A stretch of DNA of 64,000 nt from Haematobia irritans (lineage: Eukaryota > Arthropoda > Insecta > Diptera > Muscidae). Where the stretch lies: contig NC_134397.1 of assembly GCF_050003625.1 (NCBI RefSeq), forward strand, positions 223,138,537 through 223,202,536, read 5' to 3'. Numbering within the stretch: position 1 is the first letter of the stretch; each line of letters starts with the position of its first letter. Under the pieces are notes generated by a model. That model saw nothing but the letters and a program-made list of their open reading frames with translations, ran no database searches and was not told the DNA's origin. A program made the position numbers and the translations under genes. Shown here piece by piece: positions 48,591 through 59,720 of the stretch.

Positions 48591-49244
48591 CACTGAAAAA
48601 AAAGCATGCCCGGTTCCAAAGATTTTGTCTTTTTTTTAAATTTTGGTATTGATTCCGAGCCAATGAAGCGGAGAATACAAGTAAGGATACTTTTAAGACA
48701 CAATTCTCTTTTAAATTTGGGTTTTGTGTACTTGCTTCTAGGAAGTAAATTTTAATTTTTCGCTTTTTCAGCTTTTTTTCTTCATATGCTATCAAAGTCC
48801 TTTAAAAACGAGTTAACGACAACTTTATTTTCCAAATTAAGACTTGACTTCCATTAGAAATTATACTATGTTTCAAGTAATAAACGTCTTTAAAATGAAG
48901 TGTTGAAAAATATGTCCTATATTTGAACGATTTTTTGCTTTGTAGTCAAGATGCAAAAAGGCAAAAAATTTAAAGACAATTTCATTAAATTTAAAGATTT
49001 TTTCTAAATTATTAAAGTCAAGTTGACCTTAGCTCAAACATTTTTTCTTTCATGTTTTGATATCCATTTTTAAATCAAATCACTTAATTATAAGGACAAT
49101 ACGACTTCATTGAAAAGCTTATCGACCTTTGGTCAAGGAAAAAAACTTTATACTAGAGAAATGCGTCTTCTATACTAAGCAAAATTTGCATTCGTATTTT
49201 AAAGACATGAAATCTTTGACCTCACGACAATATTTTTTTCAGTG
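48591..49244. mobile_element. M1 MITE, full length (654 bp)
   Basis: CACTGAAAAAAAAGCATGCC to CGACAATATTTTTTTCAGTG with TA at 48589-48590 and 49245-49246. Colinear with 45712-46383. Left flank is a B hairpin end, right flank is an A 3' domain, so the flanks do not form one pre-insertion sequence. Confidence 0.85.
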
Positions 49245-49246
49245 TA

Positions 49247-49388
49247 GAAACTTCTTCTAAACACTGCCATCCACAATCGAATTACATAACTTGCGGTAAC
49301 GCTTGCCGATGGCAAGGTATATTAAAACCTCCTCGAACCGTCTTCTAAATTGTATGTAAGTCCATACGTGGTATATATTAAATCAAAA
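49247..49388 (-). mobile_element. Family A 3' domain fragment (copy A18)
   Basis: Starts within the domain (GAAACTTCTTCTAAACACTGCC), lacking the hairpin and subterminal repeat. It runs to GTCCATACGTGGTATATATT and AAATCAAAA, where the B2 3' end begins. Confidence 0.82.
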
Positions 49389-50825
49389 ACAAGTAAGTAA
49401 AGTCTAAAGTCGGGCGGGGCCGACTATATTATACCCTTCACCCCTATGTAGGCCAACATTTGTGTTACCATCTCAACTACTTCACATTTGCCGGAAGCTA
49501 TATAAAGGAGACAATGTTTTTTACTTCTACAAAATCTCTAGAATTAAAATTTAAATCGGCTAACGCTATCTAGTTAATTGGAGAAAACTTCCATTGAAAA
49601 TGTAAGTGTAACAGTCTACCATATTTCCCCAACTCTGGTGTACGTATATATGGGAGCTATATATAATCTGAACCGATTTTGACTAAATTTGACATGTATA
49701 GTTAGAATAATAATTCTGCTAACTATGCGAAATTTCACGTAAATGGGACTATAACTTTGGCCCCCCTGGTCATATGAGTGCAAATCGGACGGAAGATATA
49801 TATGGGATCCATATCTAAATCTGAACCAATTTCAACCAAATTTGGCACAATTACCGATACTACTAAACATACTCCTAGTGCGAAATTTGAAGGAAATCAC
49901 GGCAAAACCCTGGATTTTGAGGTCATATAAGTTCAAATCGGACGAAAGATATATATGGGAGCTATATCTAAATCTGAATCGATTTTGACCATATTTGGCA
50001 CATACAATAGTATCGTTAAAAGTACCGCTTGTGCAAAATTTGAAGTAAGTCAGGGCAAAACTCTGGCTGTTGAGACCATATAAGTCCAAATCGGGCGAAA
50101 GATATATATGTGAGCTATATCTAAATCTGAACCGATTTTAACAAAATTTAATACACTTAACGATACTATTAAACGTACCCCTTGTGCAAAATTTGAAGTA
50201 AATCACGGCAAAACTCTGGCTTTTGTGGCCATATAAGTTCAAATCGGACGAAAGATATATATGGGAGCTATATCTAAATTTGAACCGATTTCAATGAAAT
50301 TTACCAAGCTTTGTTAGAATGTCAATTCTACCCTCTGTGCAAAATTTCTCTGTGGTCATGTGAGTCTAAATCGGACGAAAGATATATATGGGAGCTATAT
50401 CTAAATATGAACCGATTTGGATGATATTTTGCAAGTTTTTCGAGACTCATAAAATATTTGGATGTACTGAGCTTGAAGAACATCGGTTGATAAACACTCC
50501 CATTATGACCAGATCGGGGATAAATATATATGACAGCTATATCTAAATCTGAACTGATTTTTTTCCAAAATCAATAGCGATTGTCTTTGTTCCAAAAAAC
50601 TACCCTATGTCAAATTATGGGACGATGGGACTTAAACTGCGACCTGTACTTTGCGCACAAAAATACATGAACAGACAGACAGACTGACATCGCTAAATCC
50701 ACTCAGAATTGAATTCTAAGACGATCGATATACTAAACGATGGGTTTCAGACTTTTCCTTTTTGGCGTTACATACAAATGCACAAACTTATTATACCATG
50801 TACCACAGTAGTGGTGAAGGGTATA
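49389..50825 (-). mobile_element. Family B element, complete (copy B2, 1,437 bp)
   Basis: The end ACAAGTAAGTAAAG is at 49389, then hairpin AGTCGG/CCGACT and subterminal TACCCTTCACCCCT. A 3' part of about 200 bp is followed by array units 153 bp apart (49810, 49963, 50116, 50269). The leader carries GACAGACAGACTGAC and the tip ends GTGGTGAAGGGTATA at 50825. It serves as the reference B copy. Units carry an in-frame TAA (in CATATAAGT). Confidence 0.88.
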
Positions 50826-51413
50826 AAAATATCGTGAACGGACGTTAACAAAATGAAACGGAATCGTACACAAAAAATCAAAGGGGATAGTTCACGGTTT
50901 CGTCCACGGGCGTCCACGATTTCATGAACGGGTTTCATTTTTCTTTGGCCATGAAAACTCTTAAAATATTCGGTAGACGTTCTTATGCTATGGCGACTTT
51001 AGCGTGGTTTGAGCAGACAATCCAGGTTCGAGTCACGGTGGCAGAACCAAATACCCAAATTCAATTCGGTAGTTAAAATAAAAATTGTCGGTAAAGCAGT
51101 GTAATTTAGGATTGGATGAACGTGTTAGAATATAATGATATGGCAACTCGCTATTTTGGCTCGTTTGGTGGATCATATGGGGTTTACCGTTACACCGAAT
51201 GTAAACAAAAAGCGAAAATCGAAGTTTGTTAAAAACATTCAAGTTCAGTGGAGTGTTAAAAAAAAACACCAAAAAACACTTTTTAATATTTTAATATAAT
51301 ATTTGGGCAAGTGTGTAGAGTATAAAAAATTTAGTTTCGCGTCCCCGTTTATCCCCCTTTCATTTATTCTTTCAATTTTCAGTGTCGAGACAGGTGGAAA
51401 TTCGACAATTTTT
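50826..51413. other. Spacer with a tRNA-like B box
   Basis: GGTTCGAGTC at 51025-51034 is a good RNA polymerase III B box. The A-box position upstream (around 51000) matches poorly, so this may be a SINE remnant. Repeated GTGAACGG/CGTTCACG-like words occur at 50835-50930. No gene. Confidence 0.4.
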
Positions 51414-52805
51414 TATACCCACCACCATAGAATGGTGACGGGGGTATAATAAGTTTGTCATTCCGTTTGTAACACATCGAAATATCGATTTCCGACTATA
51501 TAAAGTATATATATTCTTGATCAGGGAGAAATTCTAAGACGATATAACGATGTCCGTCTGTCCGTCTGTCTGTCTGTCTGTCTGTTGTAATCACGCTACA
51601 GTCTTCAATAATCAAGCAATCGTGCTGAAATTTTGCACAAACTCGTCTTTTGTCTGCAGGCAGGTCAAGTTCGAAGATGGGCTATATCGGTCAAGGTTTT
51701 GATATAGTCCCCATATAAACCGACCTCCCGATTTGGGGTCTTGGGCTTATAGAAACCGTAGTTTTTATCCAATTTGTCTAAAATTGGAAATCTAGAGGTA
51801 TTTTAGGACCATAAAGAGGTGTGCCTAAAATTGTGAGTATAGGTCCATGTTTTGGTATAGCCCCAATATAGACCGACCTTCCGATTTTACTTCTTGGGCT
51901 TATAGAAACCGCAGTTTTTATTCAATTTACTTGAAATTGGAAATCTAGAGGTATTGTAGGACCACAAATACGTGTGCCAAAAATTGTGAGTATCGGTCCA
52001 TATTTTGGTATAGCCCCCATATAGACTGATCTCCCGATTTTATTTCTTGGGCTTATAGAAACCGCAGTTTTTATTCAATTTACCTGAAATTGGAAATCTA
52101 GAGGTATTGTAGGACCACAAATACGTGTGCCGAAAATTGTGAGTATCGGTCAATATTTTGGAATAGCCCCCATATAGACCGATTTCCCGATTTTACTTCT
52201 TGGGCTTCTAGAATCCGAAGTTTTTATCCTATTTGCCTGAAATTGGAAATCTAGAGGTATTTTCGAGTCCATATTTTAGTATAGCCCCCATAAGAACGAT
52301 CTCGAGATTTAACTCCTTGGGTTTCTAGAAACCGTAGTTTTTATCTGATTTGCCTGAAATTGTAAATATTCTGGTATTTTAGGCTCACAAAAACGTGTAT
52401 CGGATTAAGTTTTTATCGGTCCATTTGGTAATGCCTCCATATAGACCGACTTCACTTCTTGAGGGTGTAGAAGGCGCACTGATCATGAAAATTGCTTGAA
52501 ACTCAATGTAAAATTTCTAAATTTTACTTCTACAGATTTAAGATTCCAAATCAAGACGTTATTTTATAATTTTCTTGCACACTTACAAGAGATGTTAATG
52601 ATTCCTCTAAAACTCAAACAAAAATGGTTTTTATAAATCCAGAATCTGATATAGTCCTCATAGGTGAAATCTTTAAATATATCTTCGGGAAGTGTCCTCA
52701 AGTCCTCAAGCCCTCCTGAAATTTCAAAGGAAACCCTAATATTTGGTTCATGGTGGTGGGTATTTAAGATTCGGCCCGGCCGAACTTAGTGCTGTATATA
52801 CTTGT
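51414..52805 (+). mobile_element. Family C element, complete (copy C2, 1,392 bp)
   Basis: The tip TATACCCACCACCATAGAAT is at 51414. The leader includes the DINE-1-like stretch AAAGTATATATATTCTTGAT (51500-51519) and a GTCCGTCTGTC run (51553-51583). Units with TATAG at 51856 and 52009 and AATAG at 52162 are spaced 153 bp. A 3' part follows, then inverted subterminal CATGGTGGTGGGTA, hairpin TTCGGCC-C-GGCCGAA (52770-52784) and end ACTTGT. This is the copy that most clearly ties the group to DINE-1. Confidence 0.9.
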
Positions 52806-52910
52806 TAATATTTGGCTTAGGTGCTCCAAGTGCTGCCCAGGGAGAAATAATTGTTTATTTAGAAGAAGAGTTAAAGTTGAAAGTAAATAAGAAAATGATT
52901 AAAGAAATTA

Positions 52911-53172
52911 AATTTATATTCATCATACCAGAAAAAATAGTGGCGAGTCAACCAATAAGGATTTAATTGAAAGAATGATTTTGCAGTCTGAACCAAATAT
53001 TACTATTCATAGAAAAGCAAATAATAAAAAGGCTAAGAATTATAATGAAATAACTCAATTTCTTATCCAAAGTGAATCCAATACTGAGGAATGTTCTGAA
53101 ACTATAATTGCAGAACATTTTTTGAGTCAGTACGAATCGAGTGATACGGATTATGACAGCTTTAGTGAATAA
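52911..53172 (+). CDS. Small open frame, unknown, acidic C-terminus
   Basis: Open from a TAA at about 52908 to the stop at 53170-53172, with the first Met at 52975 (65 codons). The end is acidic and serine-rich (YESSDTDYDSFSE). It lies between a C element and tandem repeats, with no visible promoter or splice context. It could be the tail of an old transposase or chance; I do not recognise it. Confidence 0.2.
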
Positions 53173-53313
53173 GGAAAAATATTTAGTTTTATTTATTTAA
53201 TCATTTCCTTAATATTTAGTTAATCAATAATAATGAAAAATATCTGTTTCCTATCTCTTATTAAATATAATAATAGTAATTGGCAAATGAAAAAAAAAAT
53301 ATTTATAATATAG

Positions 53314-53780
53314 AAAATGATTTTCTTATTTGGTATCAAGGACATATGACATGTGGACGTATTTTGTAAGATAATTAAATTAAATATACTAATCAAAAAT
53401 TCATCAAGGACAAATCAAAATGATTTTCTTATTTGGTATCAAGGACATATGACATGTGGACGTATTTTGTAAGATAATTAAATTAAATATACTAATCAAA
53501 AATTCATCAAGGACAAATCAAGCCAACTTTGGTTGAATTCCAACAACAATTTTGGAAAATAGAATTTTTTGTTGATTTCAAGATATATGAGAGGTGGGCG
53601 TGTCCTTTGAGATAATGTCATATAACTCACCACAGTTAGCAGTAATATATCAGAGATAAATCGAGCCAAATTTGGTTCAATTCCAAGAACAATTTTGGAA
53701 AGTATAAGGTTTTTTCATTTCAGGATATATGGGAGGTGGGCGAGTCCTTGGGCCGATTTTCGCAAAACTTCGTTTTTTTC
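53314..53780 (+). repeat. Tandem array of ~103- and ~143-bp related units
   Basis: 53314-53416 and 53417-53519 are near-identical 103-bp copies. Two longer relatives follow, AGCCAACTTTGGTTGAATTCC at 53521 and AGCCAAATTTGGTTCAATTCC at 53664, each with a GATATATGxGAGGTGGGCG word. Shared words show that all four belong to one array. Family not recognised. Confidence 0.75.
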
Positions 53781-53929
53781 TTTCCTACTTATAATAATAA
53801 TGTGTACCAATTTTCATTCTTCTACGATAACTACTTCTATTTTTGGCCGCCGTTTATATGAAAACACGACACTGTGCGCCACGTTCATGTTTTTTTTTTT
53901 CTATGGGTGTAATTGTTTAGCACCTCGCT

Positions 53930-54500
53930 TGCTTCAACATTTATCTAACGTTCTCACTATTTGCGTTGACTTTAGTTTTCCTACGCACTATATGCTTGGA
54001 CACTAGCTTGCATCCGCTCTATTTGCTTAGGCATTTAGTTTGCTTCCACACTAGTTGTTTGCTCCCACACTATTGTTTTCGGCATTAGCTTGATCCAAAT
54101 ACCAACTCAACAATTCGGAAGCAACCTAGTTTTCCGGATACGGCAGCAATTATTGCCTCCATGTCTAAATTGTTTACTCACAAGTTACTTAGGGAGATTC
54201 GTTGTTTTTGCTTCCGTACTTACACGTACGTACCGCAACAAGCAATCTAAATTGCTTTCAAACTGATTGCTTTGGTATTAAGTCTGTTTTCGCACCTCGT
54301 TTCCTTCGGTATTTATCTTGCTTCCGCATTTTTGGCTTCAGCTTTAACATTGCTCCGCAATATTTGCTTGGGCATTAGCTCGCGTCCACACTATTTGCTC
54401 AGGTATTTTGTTTCCTTCCGCATTACTTGATTCGGCATATAGCCTGCTTACGCACTATTTGCTTGGTCATTATTTTACCTTTGCATTAGTTTATATTAAC
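53930..54500 (+). repeat. Degenerate ~33-bp repeat, second block
   Basis: Same chain as 46740-47310: TTAGCTTGCxTCCGC and ACTATTTGCTTxGGCATT recur through the block with drift. Confidence 0.6.
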
Positions 54501-55260
54501 CAATTTCCCCAATCACTTTAAGACACAACTCATTTAAATACTCTTTGGCTCATCGGACTCAATGCCCCATAATATTCCATATTTACCATAATCTGCATAC
54601 CTCCCTCTACTAGAGCCTTCACTAGGATGGCTATGTCTATAGTCTAACTCATTGTCCTCATTTCTGGTGGTCAGATATATGCATATATTTATATAGCAAA
54701 AACCAAGTGTTGCTCGATACAAACCCAGAGCTTAGAGAGAATTGAAATAAACAGCCTCGATACAATTCTAGATTCTGCATACCAAAGCAAATTTGATTAC
54801 AAATTTATTTTTATTCGTTTTGGTTAGCCGCCTGTATCGTATGTGGTCCAAAAAAGAAAAAAAAAAAAACAGGAGTTAGAGTACGAGTACTGATGGTCAT
54901 TTACCCTAATTCAAAGAACAAATTCGTTACAATTCCCTGGAGATAACAAATTTGGGGTGTGAGCTCTTGATTTATTTCCAAGCATTAGAAAATAGATATC
55001 TTGAAATTTTAGTACATAGAGTCTTCTTCTTTGTTTTGTAAGAGATCTAAGTCCTTGCAGTTGGGGGTTTCAATTTTATTCCAAACAAATACCTAAGGAA
55101 CGACTAAGGTAATTTAGAAAAATAACCATTTGCGGTAATTGATTTGCATAAGAAATTGAATTATTTGTACCTTCGAATTTACTGTATATTTGATTGATGG
55201 AAATTATTTATTGGAAAACGCAATTACTACTTAGAGCCTAAGGGCATTGGGGTTAACTAG
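54501..55260. other. No recognised content
   Basis: AT-rich spacer; short frames have no motifs. Confidence 0.45.
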
Positions 55261-55822
55261 GAAAAGGCAATAAAAGTGAAGGCCAAATTTGATGAAAATT
55301 CAAGCGCAGTGGTAGAAAACTTCCTCGTGGTATGAACATATTGGGAAAACTGATGTAACACATACTGAAAAATGAGCTTGGACTAAAGCAATTGAAGCTC
55401 CAAAACGAGCAAGTGTTCACCGATGACAAAAAAAATAGATTGGAAAGAGTCAAGGTGGTGCTTCGCTTGCTCGACATTGGCTAGTTACCGAATTTGGGTT
55501 TCTCCCAAGTTACTCCAAATTAAACAGTTTGTGAATACAGAAAATAATACAGTTTACTTCTCAAAGATATCAGCTGAAAATTTACCGCTAGAACCAGTGG
55601 CCGCCGATGGTGTAATGGCGTGGGCCCCGTAACGGCCGATGGTCGCTCCCTGATCGTATTCATCAGCCGTGGGGTTAAAACAAAATCCGAATATTCCTAA
55701 AGTTTTCTAAAGAGAGTAGTGAAGCCCTCGCCAGACAAATATTTAGGCCGCAGATCATGGACATTCCAACACTACTCGGCAGCGTCGCACTCTTCACGCT
55801 TCAATCAAGAATGGCTTAGGTA
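55261..55822 (+). pseudogene. Tc1/mariner-type transposase fossil
   Basis: Broken plus-strand frames follow the family order: a linker HILKNELGLKQLKLQNEQV, RLERVKVVLRLL, then LLQIKQFVNTENN (first-Asp region), VTADGRSLIVFISRGVK and RRSWTFQHYSAASHSSRFN (second-Asp region, QDSAPSH altered). It ends QEWL at about 55822 before the third Asp. It matches both pieces at 30470-30905, which identifies them as one family. At least five stops or shifts; no terminal repeats found. Confidence 0.7.
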
Positions 55823-55861
55823 AGGTATAGTAGCAGTTCGATATTTCAGGCTCACCACGGA

Positions 55862-56066
55862 ACCATCGTGGTGCACTAGTTAGCAGCCCGCCTTGCATAC
55901 ACAAGGTCATGGGTTCGATTCTTGCTACGACTAAACACCAACAAGTTTTTCAGCGGTGGATTATCCCACTTCATTAATGCTGGTGATATTTCTGAGTGTT
56001 GGTATCACAATTGACTGAATAGTCTAAGTGAGCCTGATACAACAGGCTGCCACCTAACCTAACCTA
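55862..56066 (+). mobile_element. tRNA-derived SINE
   Basis: RNA polymerase III A box TGGTGCACTAG (55869-55879) and B box GGTTCGATTC (55912-55921) are spaced as in tRNAs. A non-tRNA body contains GACTGAATAGTCTAAGTGAG, and the tail is CCTAACCTAACCTA. The same tail occurs as fragments at 12348, 28385 and 55816. It would be mobilised by a non-LTR element in trans. Confidence 0.85.
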
Positions 56067-56070
56067 GACC

Positions 56071-56357
56071 ATAATGATGCCACAGTGGTGAAATTCTTTC
56101 TTTTCTCTGAGTACTGCCCGATTCTGTGTTAAGCTCAATGACAAGGGACCTCCTTTTTATAGCCGAGTTCGAACGGCGTTCCATATTGCAGTGAAACTAC
56201 TTAGTGAAGCTTTGAAACATTCTGAAATGCCACCAGCATTACTGAGGTGGGATAATGCACAGCTGAAAAACTTTTTGGTGTTTGGTCGAAACTGGGTTTG
56301 AACCCACGACCCTGTGTATGCGAGGCTGGCATATTAACCATTGTACCACGGTGGCTC
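56071..56357 (-). mobile_element. tRNA-derived SINE, reverse, tail to tail with the first
   Basis: On the minus strand the A box TGGTACAATGG (56338-56348) is a full match and the B box GGTTCAAACCC lies at 56294-56304. The body extends to CCACTGTGGCATCATTATGG, where it meets the tail of the plus-strand SINE; its own tail is missing. Confidence 0.82.
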
Positions 56358-56447
56358 CCAAAAAAAATTGATCGAAAAATAGGTTATTCGCTTCACTTTT
56401 ACCTCAAAATGGCTACCAAAACCTCCGGATCTCAATCAAGGTTGCTA

Positions 56448-58520
56448 CAGTTTGTAGAATTCTACCAAAAATGGTAGATTTTTATACTGTTTAGTATTCT
56501 TAGTTCTTGGTAGAATTCTTAATGGTATCGTCGATTTTGCAAAATATTCCTCTCCTACTAAGAGGTACTTCAATCAAAATCAAAACGAAATTTTGACAAA
56601 ATTTGAAAAATTAAAAAAAAAAATTAAGAAAATTTTCTATAGAAATACAATTTTGACAAAATTTTCTATAAAAGTCAAATTTTGCGAAATTTTTTATAGA
56701 AATAAAATTTTAAGCAAATTTTTTATAGAAATAAAATTTTGACAAAATTTTCTTTAGAAATAACATTTTAAGCAAATTTTCTATAGAAATAAAATGTTGA
56801 CAAAATTTTCTATAGAAATAAAAATTTGACAAAAAGTTTCTATAGAAATAAAATTTTGACAAAGTTTTCAAAAGATAAAAATATTTGGCAAATTGACAAA
56901 AATTTTTTAGAAATAAAATTTTGACAATTTTTTTTATAGAATTAAAATTTTGCCAAAAAATTTTTATAGAAACAAAATTTTGACAAAATTTTCTATAGAG
57001 GTAAAATTGTGACAAAGTTTTCAATAGATATAAATTTTTTGCAATTTTTTTTATAGTAATAAACTTTTGACAAAATTTTCTATAGAAGTAAAATTTTGGA
57101 AAATTTTTTTATAGAAGTAAAATTGTGCAAAATTTTCTATAGTCTGCAGTTTGTAGAATTCTACCAAAAATGGTAGATTTTTATACTGTTTAGTATTCTT
57201 AGTATTTGATAGAATTCTTAATGGTATCGTAGATTTTGCAAAATATTCCTCTCCTACTGAGAGGTACTTCAATCAAAATCAAAATGAAATTTTGACAAAA
57301 TTTGACATTTTTTTTATAGAAATAAAATTTTAAGAAAATTTTCTACAAAAATACAATTTTGACAAAATTTTCTATAGAAGTCAAATTTTGCGAAAATTTT
57401 TTAGAGAAATAAAATTTTAGGAAAATTTTCTATAGCAATAAAATGTTGACCAAATTTTCTAAAGAAATAAAATTTAAAAAAAAAAATTATAGAAATAAAA
57501 TTTTGACAAAGCTTTCTTTAGAAATAAAATGTTGACATAATCTTCTATAGAAATAAAAATTTGACAAATATTTGTATAGAAATAAAATTTTGACAAATTT
57601 TTCTATAGATATAAAATTTGACAAATTTTTCTACAGATATAAAATTTTGACAAAACTTTCTATAAAAATAAAATTTTGAAAAATTTTCTATAGAAATACA
57701 ATTTTAACAAAATTTTCTATAGAAATACAATTTTAACAAAATTTTCTATAGAAATACAATTTTTCAAAAGTTTTCAATAGATGTCAATATTTAGGAATAA
57801 AATGTTGACAAAATTGTTTATAGAAATAAAATTTTGACAAAACTTTTTATAGAAATAAAATTTTGAAAAAATAGAAACAAAATTTTGACAAAATGTTCTA
57901 TATATGTAGGTAAATTTGTGAGAAAGTTATAGATATAAATATTTTGCAAAATTTTCTATAGAATTAAAATTTTGACAAAGTTTTCAAATAAATATTTGGC
58001 AAATTGACAAAATTTTCTTTAGAAATGAAATGTTGACAAAATTTTTTATAGAAATAAAATTTTGACAAAAGTTTCTATAAAGGTAAAATTGTGACAAAGT
58101 TTTCAATAGATATAAATATTTTGCAAATTTTTCTATAGAAATAAAATTTTGATAAAATTTTTTATACAAATACAATTTTGACAAAATTTTCTATACAAAT
58201 AAAATGTTGACAAAATTTTCTATAGAAATAAAATTTTGAAAAAAATTTTTTATAGATATAAAATTTTGAAAAAAATTTTTTATAGAAATAAAATTTTGAC
58301 AAATTTTTCTATAGGTATAAAATTTTGACAAAATTTTCTGTAGAAATAAAATTTTGACAAAATTTTCTGTAGAAATACAAATTTGACAAATTTTTCGACA
58401 GGTATAAAATTTTGACAAAATTTTCTGTTGAAATAAAACTTTGACTAAATTTTCTGTAGAAATAAAATTTTAAAATGTAGAAATAAAATTTTAAAATAAA
58501 GAAAACCTAATTTTGAATAA
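56448..58520. repeat. 2-kb AT minisatellite with 699-bp duplication
   Basis: Degenerate 28-30-bp units of the motif found in A elements (TTTCTATAGAAATAAAATTT). A non-repeat introducer (CAGTTTGTAGAATTCTACC onward, about 150 bp) occurs at 56448 and 57147, so the array was partly duplicated with a 699-bp offset. Unlike other cases, no A element surrounds it. Confidence 0.88.
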
Positions 58521-59173
58521 ATTGCAATTATAAAATTTAGTTGTATTTATGAAAAACATCTCTCAGTCCGAACTCCGAACTATTCAGGATTTGCGTGGTC
58601 CATAATGTCCGCTCAAATTTTTGTTGCATAACTAGCTAGAGTTTGACAACTTTTAATTAGCCCTTAAATGCACAAGGCCACCGATTCCTCCGAAAAAATA
58701 TATAATATGCCAGAACAGCTGCATACCACATTTTTTTTTTCAAAAACAAAAAAACAAAAACATTTTGAATTGTTTTTTTTTTATGTTGTTGCATTTTAAA
58801 AAATACGGTGCGAATTAAACTAAGTTTTAGTTTACAAATAAAGAGTTTGATTTTAGTAGAGAATACGTTTCATTTTGTATTCGTTTCAAGGCCCATGCCT
58901 TGCTTTAATACGAACAAATTCAAAATCCTTGTATTAAGACTTTTTTCTTTATAATCTCCCTTCTGTTACTTCTTCACACCCCTAATTGGCAAATTTCCTG
59001 TTATTTTTGTATATAACTAGGGTATGTTGGTTGTGGAACAAGCAGACAATTGTCATGAATATAAATACATATTTGTTTTGTCAGGAGATAAAATAACTTT
59101 TGAATTTTATGTTGCCAACATCACTCAAATGTGTCAACAGCAGCCTTAATTTTAGGCAGTTGATGCAGGCGTA
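58521..59173. other. No recognised content
   Basis: AT-rich spacer with homopolymer runs. Confidence 0.45.
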
Positions 59174-59193
59174 TTTTTTTTTTTTTTTTGGTT

Positions 59194-59460
59194 TTATTTT
59201 GTATCGCATATTTCAAATGCAGCTTCCCATGGCGAACACATCCATTTCACATCCAATTTTTTATAGACGTGAATGATACAGCATTTGCGAATTGTCATCT
59301 CTTGACTATTCTTTGGCTGTATGTAAAGGATACCCATTTGAAGTGAAGAGCAATATATATATATATTTTTGTTTTTGCATGAGGACATTATTTGTGTGGA
59401 TGAATATGTGTCGCCATATAGCGGCTGCGGGACGTTACATTCTACCAATCGATTATACAA
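59194..59460 (-). CDS. 88-codon open frame followed by an A16 run, unknown
   Basis: The frame is more mixed in composition than its surroundings and has seven cysteines (among them RKCCIIHV and KWMCSPWEAAFEICDTK). Its stop TAA overlaps AATAAA, and 16 A follow within a few bases (59174-59189, T on the + strand). This could be a scrap of a processed copy or a host exon, but AATAAA lies too close to the A run, and no duplication was found. An (AT) run interrupts it near 59353. Confidence 0.2.
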   Translation of the reverse strand: MYNRLVECNVPQPLYGDTYSSTQIMSSCKNKNIYIYCSSLQMGILYIQPKNSQEMTIRKCCIIHVYKKLDVKWMCSPWEAAFEICDTK

Positions 59461-59720
59461 AGTAATAAAATATTATTTTTTAAATATTAGAAAAAAATTT
59501 AAAGAAAGTTTAAATTTAATTTTAATACAACAAACTGAAATTAAATAAATAACAAAAATATTAGGTATAATTTAATTTGAATAACAAAAATTAATTAATG
59601 TAAATTGAATGAGAAATGAAAGTCAGACGGGGTCGACTTTATTATACCCTTCAACACTATGTAGATCAATATTTTTGATACCATCCCAACCCCTTCAAAT
59701 TTGTAAGGAGCTATATAAGG

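Noticed and set aside
51000..51050. tRNA gene or SINE head near the B box at 51025
   Set aside because: The A box is poor and no body or tail of the local SINE family follows, so it is noted only in the spacer entry.
53820..53910. Possible host exon in the 53695-54006 frame
   Set aside because: The frame crosses from the tandem array into homopolymers and the degenerate repeat block; no motif.
55869..55921. Functional tRNA gene
   Set aside because: A and B boxes are present, but no acceptor stem closes and the sequence continues into a SINE body and tail.
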